From: Clostridiales bacterium
Lineage (GTDB): Bacteria > Bacillota > Clostridia > Christensenellales > JAISNN01
Reading direction: 5' to 3'
Assembly: GCA_031273965.1 (NCBI GenBank)
Contig: JAISQX010000071.1
Coordinates: 1-16,965 of the forward strand
Length of the DNA: 16,965 nt
Positions 15,416 through 16,965 of the stretch are shown one piece after another. How positions within the stretch are numbered: position 1 is the stretch's first letter; each line of letters starts with the position of its first letter. The translations under genes were made by a program, and so were the position numbers. Under the pieces are notes generated by a model. It made no database searches, was not told the origin of the DNA, and was given only the letters and a program-made list of their open reading frames with translations.

Positions 15416-15444
15416 TTGACAAAACCGGCGAAAACCGTTATAGT
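15416..15444 (+). promoter_or_regulatory. Promoter of the plus-strand membrane gene
   Basis: TTGACA (15416-15421) and TATAGT (15439-15444) lie 17 bases apart. Only seven bases separate the -10 box from the ATG at 15452, so the start of transcription should fall on or next to the start codon. It is divergent from the promoter at 15292-15320. The bases between the two promoters (15321-15415) hold only A/T tracts and no gene. Confidence 0.75.
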
Positions 15445-15451
15445 TATTGTC

Positions 15452-16471
15452 ATGATAAAAAATAATAACGCTTCCGGGTTTTTGACCGGAGAAAGAAACG
15501 TCCTTGTAGACAATGTAAAAGGTCTGATAATACTGCTGTTTGCGGTGACAAACATTTACTTCAACGCCACTCTGTCGTTTGATATGCCGGAATGGGCGAT
15601 TCATACGGGCGATATCGAAAATATACCGTTCTGGAGTTATTTGAATTTTAGCCTTATGGATTTCGGACCGGCGGTATTTTTCTTTCTCATAGGCCTTACG
15701 GTTTTTCCCGCGTTTTCTAAGCGCGTCGCCCGCGACGGTTCGCGCGCGGCTTTTAAGCATTTTTTCTACAGAAACGCGGCTATCTTCGGCATCTTTATGG
15801 CGATTACTTTTTTGCAGAACAAAATAACGGACGGGACGCGCGATTGGGATACCATCCAGAGCGTCGGCTTTACGGGACTTTTGTTGATACCGTTCATGTC
15901 TACGTATATGAGGAAACATACTTGGACGCGCGCCGTCGCCGCCGCCGTCGTTCTTTTGCTTTTTCAATTTTTTCACGCGCAAATCTATATGTTTCACGGT
16001 TGGCAAGGCGGCGCCGCCGCTTGCGTCGGTTATCTCGGCATAGTTCTCGTATCGTCCGTCCTCGCCGACGCGGCTAAAAAAGGCGTAACCGCATACGCCG
16101 CCGCGTCCGTATTAGTCGTTATAGCCGCGGTTCTCTCGGATAAATACTTCGGAAAATCACAATTCTTTACCGATTATAACACCACGTATATGCTCATGTC
16201 CACGGCAGTTCTAAATACCGCCTACTTTGTTTTTTACATTCTCGACAAAATAGTGATAAAAAACCGTCCCGTTCCCGTCCTCGCCACAATGGGACGCAAT
16301 CTTATGCTGTATCTGTTTTTGTCTTTGGCTATTTTGGCGGTATTGGAGCTTTTTTTGAAAGATTATCCTTTGAACCCGACGCAACTAATTATCTTTGAAA
16401 CGACGACGGTCTGCGCTTACGTCCTGTTATCCGTGCTGTTAAAGAAGAAAAACATTACCTTCAAATTGTAA
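15452..16471 (+). CDS. Multi-pass membrane protein, acyltransferase-like (HGSNAT/DUF1624 type)
   Basis: A 339-residue polytopic membrane protein with about ten hydrophobic segments. The N-terminus GERNVLVDNVKGLIILL, with Arg15, Asp20, Lys23 and Gly24, resembles the R-x4-D-x2-KG start seen in membrane acyltransferases of the HGSNAT, DUF1624/DUF5009 and OpgC-like groups. The next loop MDFGPAVFFFLIG resembles their D-x-x-P-x-F-x-F-x-x-G motif, and GRNLMLYLF near the end is also typical. The role would be transfer of an acyl group to a surface sugar, but the substrate is unknown and similarity is only by motif. The ATG at 15452 is preferred over an in-frame extension to 15416, which would cover the promoter. 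No ribosome binding site lies upstream, so translation may be leaderless. It stands alone on the plus strand. Confidence 0.6.
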   Translation: MIKNNNASGFLTGERNVLVDNVKGLIILLFAVTNIYFNATLSFDMPEWAIHTGDIENIPFWSYLNFSLMDFGPAVFFFLIGLTVFPAFSKRVARDGSRAAFKHFFYRNAAIFGIFMAITFLQNKITDGTRDWDTIQSVGFTGLLLIPFMSTYMRKHTWTRAVAAAVVLLLFQFFHAQIYMFHGWQGGAAACVGYLGIVLVSSVLADAAKKGVTAYAAASVLVVIAAVLSDKYFGKSQFFTDYNTTYMLMSTAVLNTAYFVFYILDKIVIKNRPVPVLATMGRNLMLYLFLSLAILAVLELFLKDYPLNPTQLIIFETTTVCAYVLLSVLLKKKNITFKL

Positions 16472-16538
16472 TCTGTCGCGGTTTATTTTGCCAACGGCTT
16501 GGGAACGGCGTTCTAAAATATTTTTTTACCGTATAGAG

Positions 16539-16577
16539 AAAGACGCATGATATTAATTACATCACGCGTCTTTTTTT
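16539..16577 (+). terminator. Terminator between the convergent genes
   Basis: AAAGACGC (16539-16546) pairs with GCGTCTTT (16566-16573), and after an A-C mismatch TGAT pairs with ATCA; a 9-nt loop closes it. A run of seven T (16571-16577) follows on the plus strand. On the minus strand the 3' arm ends in TTTCTC, so it may serve the facing gene at 16602 too. The 16472-16538 stretch holds no gene. Confidence 0.85.
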
Positions 16578-16601
16578 ATGTACGTCTTAAATTCGATTTT
16601 A

Positions 16602-16965
16602 TTACAGCTTTCTTATATTGCTTCTGTTCTTAACTATAGCGGTATTTATCGATTCCAGAGATTTGTCCAACTCGAAGCGCGAGACCTCGTAAGCGTTACC
16701 CTGTTGGTTCGTGCTATAAAACCTCTTCTCCGCGTTCGTCCACATTATCACGCATATCAGAATCCCTATTATAGCCGGTAAAACCGAAGCCATCGAGTTG
16801 ACCGTAATAGACAGATTTATAAAGCCTATATAAAATGGTCCGTATTCAAAACCGATTTTTTCGACAAGGTTCAGCTTAGCCACAAGCTCCAAACACAACC
16901 AAATAGCCGAAGCCGCGACAAAAAAACAGAGTAAAGTCAACGATTTGTTGCGCGTTTTTTTTCTG
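16602..16965 (-). CDS. Small membrane protein, N-terminus outside the window
   Basis: The reading frame is open to the end of the window, so about 120 codons of the 3' part are visible. It starts with basic residues (RKKTRNKS), then a membrane segment (LTLLCFFVAASAIWLCLELV), a loop with FEYGPFYIGFINLSI, and a second membrane segment (ASVLPAIIGILICVIMW). It ends in a polar tail with a helical stretch (VSRFELDKSLESINTAIVKN). I do not recognise the family. A TTG at 16940 could start a shorter form, but it has no ribosome binding site, and the frame continues upstream, so I treat it as partial. It faces the plus-strand acyltransferase-like gene. Confidence 0.6.
   Translation of the reverse strand, partial: RKKTRNKSLTLLCFFVAASAIWLCLELVAKLNLVEKIGFEYGPFYIGFINLSITVNSMASVLPAIIGILICVIMWTNAEKRFYSTNQQGNAYEVSRFELDKSLESINTAIVKNRSNIRKL

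Overview
The window looks like a chromosomal segment of an uncultured Clostridia-like (Firmicutes) bacterium. Supporting signs are strong AGGAGG-type ribosome binding sites before most genes, sigma-A promoters with 17-bp spacers, a PadR/HAAS pair, a low-GC style rpsF-ssb-rpsR operon and a very long MBG/YDG-repeat surface protein. Base composition is moderate (mid-40s % GC by eye) and rich in CG dinucleotides, so it is not a classic very AT-rich Clostridium. The taxonomic placement is inference. Almost all genes lie on the minus strand.

Layout. (1) 1-1302: the N-terminal 434 codons of a CopA-type copper ATPase with two CxxC metal-binding domains, its own promoter and a dyad over the -10 box. 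(2) 1499-5951: a minus-strand cluster of a DUF3810-like membrane metallopeptidase, tilS (tRNA-Ile lysidine synthetase) and cca (CCA-adding enzyme). The two tRNA maturation genes overlap by 22 bp. (3) 6080-7366: rpsF-ssb-rpsR (S6, single-strand binding protein, S18) with a good promoter, a stem-loop in the leader, and a 119-nt multi-hairpin element closed by a perfect 12-bp stem, starting one base after the rpsR stop. (4) 7465-8743: a PadR repressor and a HAAS-domain membrane protein with an internal threefold repeat, bounded by a promoter and a terminator. (5) 8819-9280: a low-molecular-weight protein tyrosine phosphatase. (6) 9456-15032: an 1858-residue secreted, membrane-anchored repeat protein with five ~80-residue MBG-type repeats interleaved with YDG-type domains, one C-terminal transmembrane helix and a 96-residue cytoplasmic tail. 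(7) 15033-15320: its unusual ~250-nt leader, with a perfect-consensus promoter, a possible 48-codon small gene and a long-range stem. (8) 15416-16577: the only plus-strand gene, a multi-pass membrane protein resembling the HGSNAT/DUF1624-type acyltransferase group, apparently read from a leaderless mRNA. (9) 16602-16965: the 3' part of an unrecognised small membrane protein.

How the parts relate. Regions 2 and 3 are housekeeping translation and replication functions. Region 4 is a typical small-regulator plus membrane-effector module. Regions 6-7 are the accessory part, where the giant surface protein shows repeat shuffling. I did not find a defence system, CRISPR array, insertion sequence, tRNA or rRNA gene. 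The observations I would follow first are the 119-nt structured element after rpsR, the four-combination mosaic among the MBG repeats, and the promoter/small-ORF/stem leader of the giant gene.
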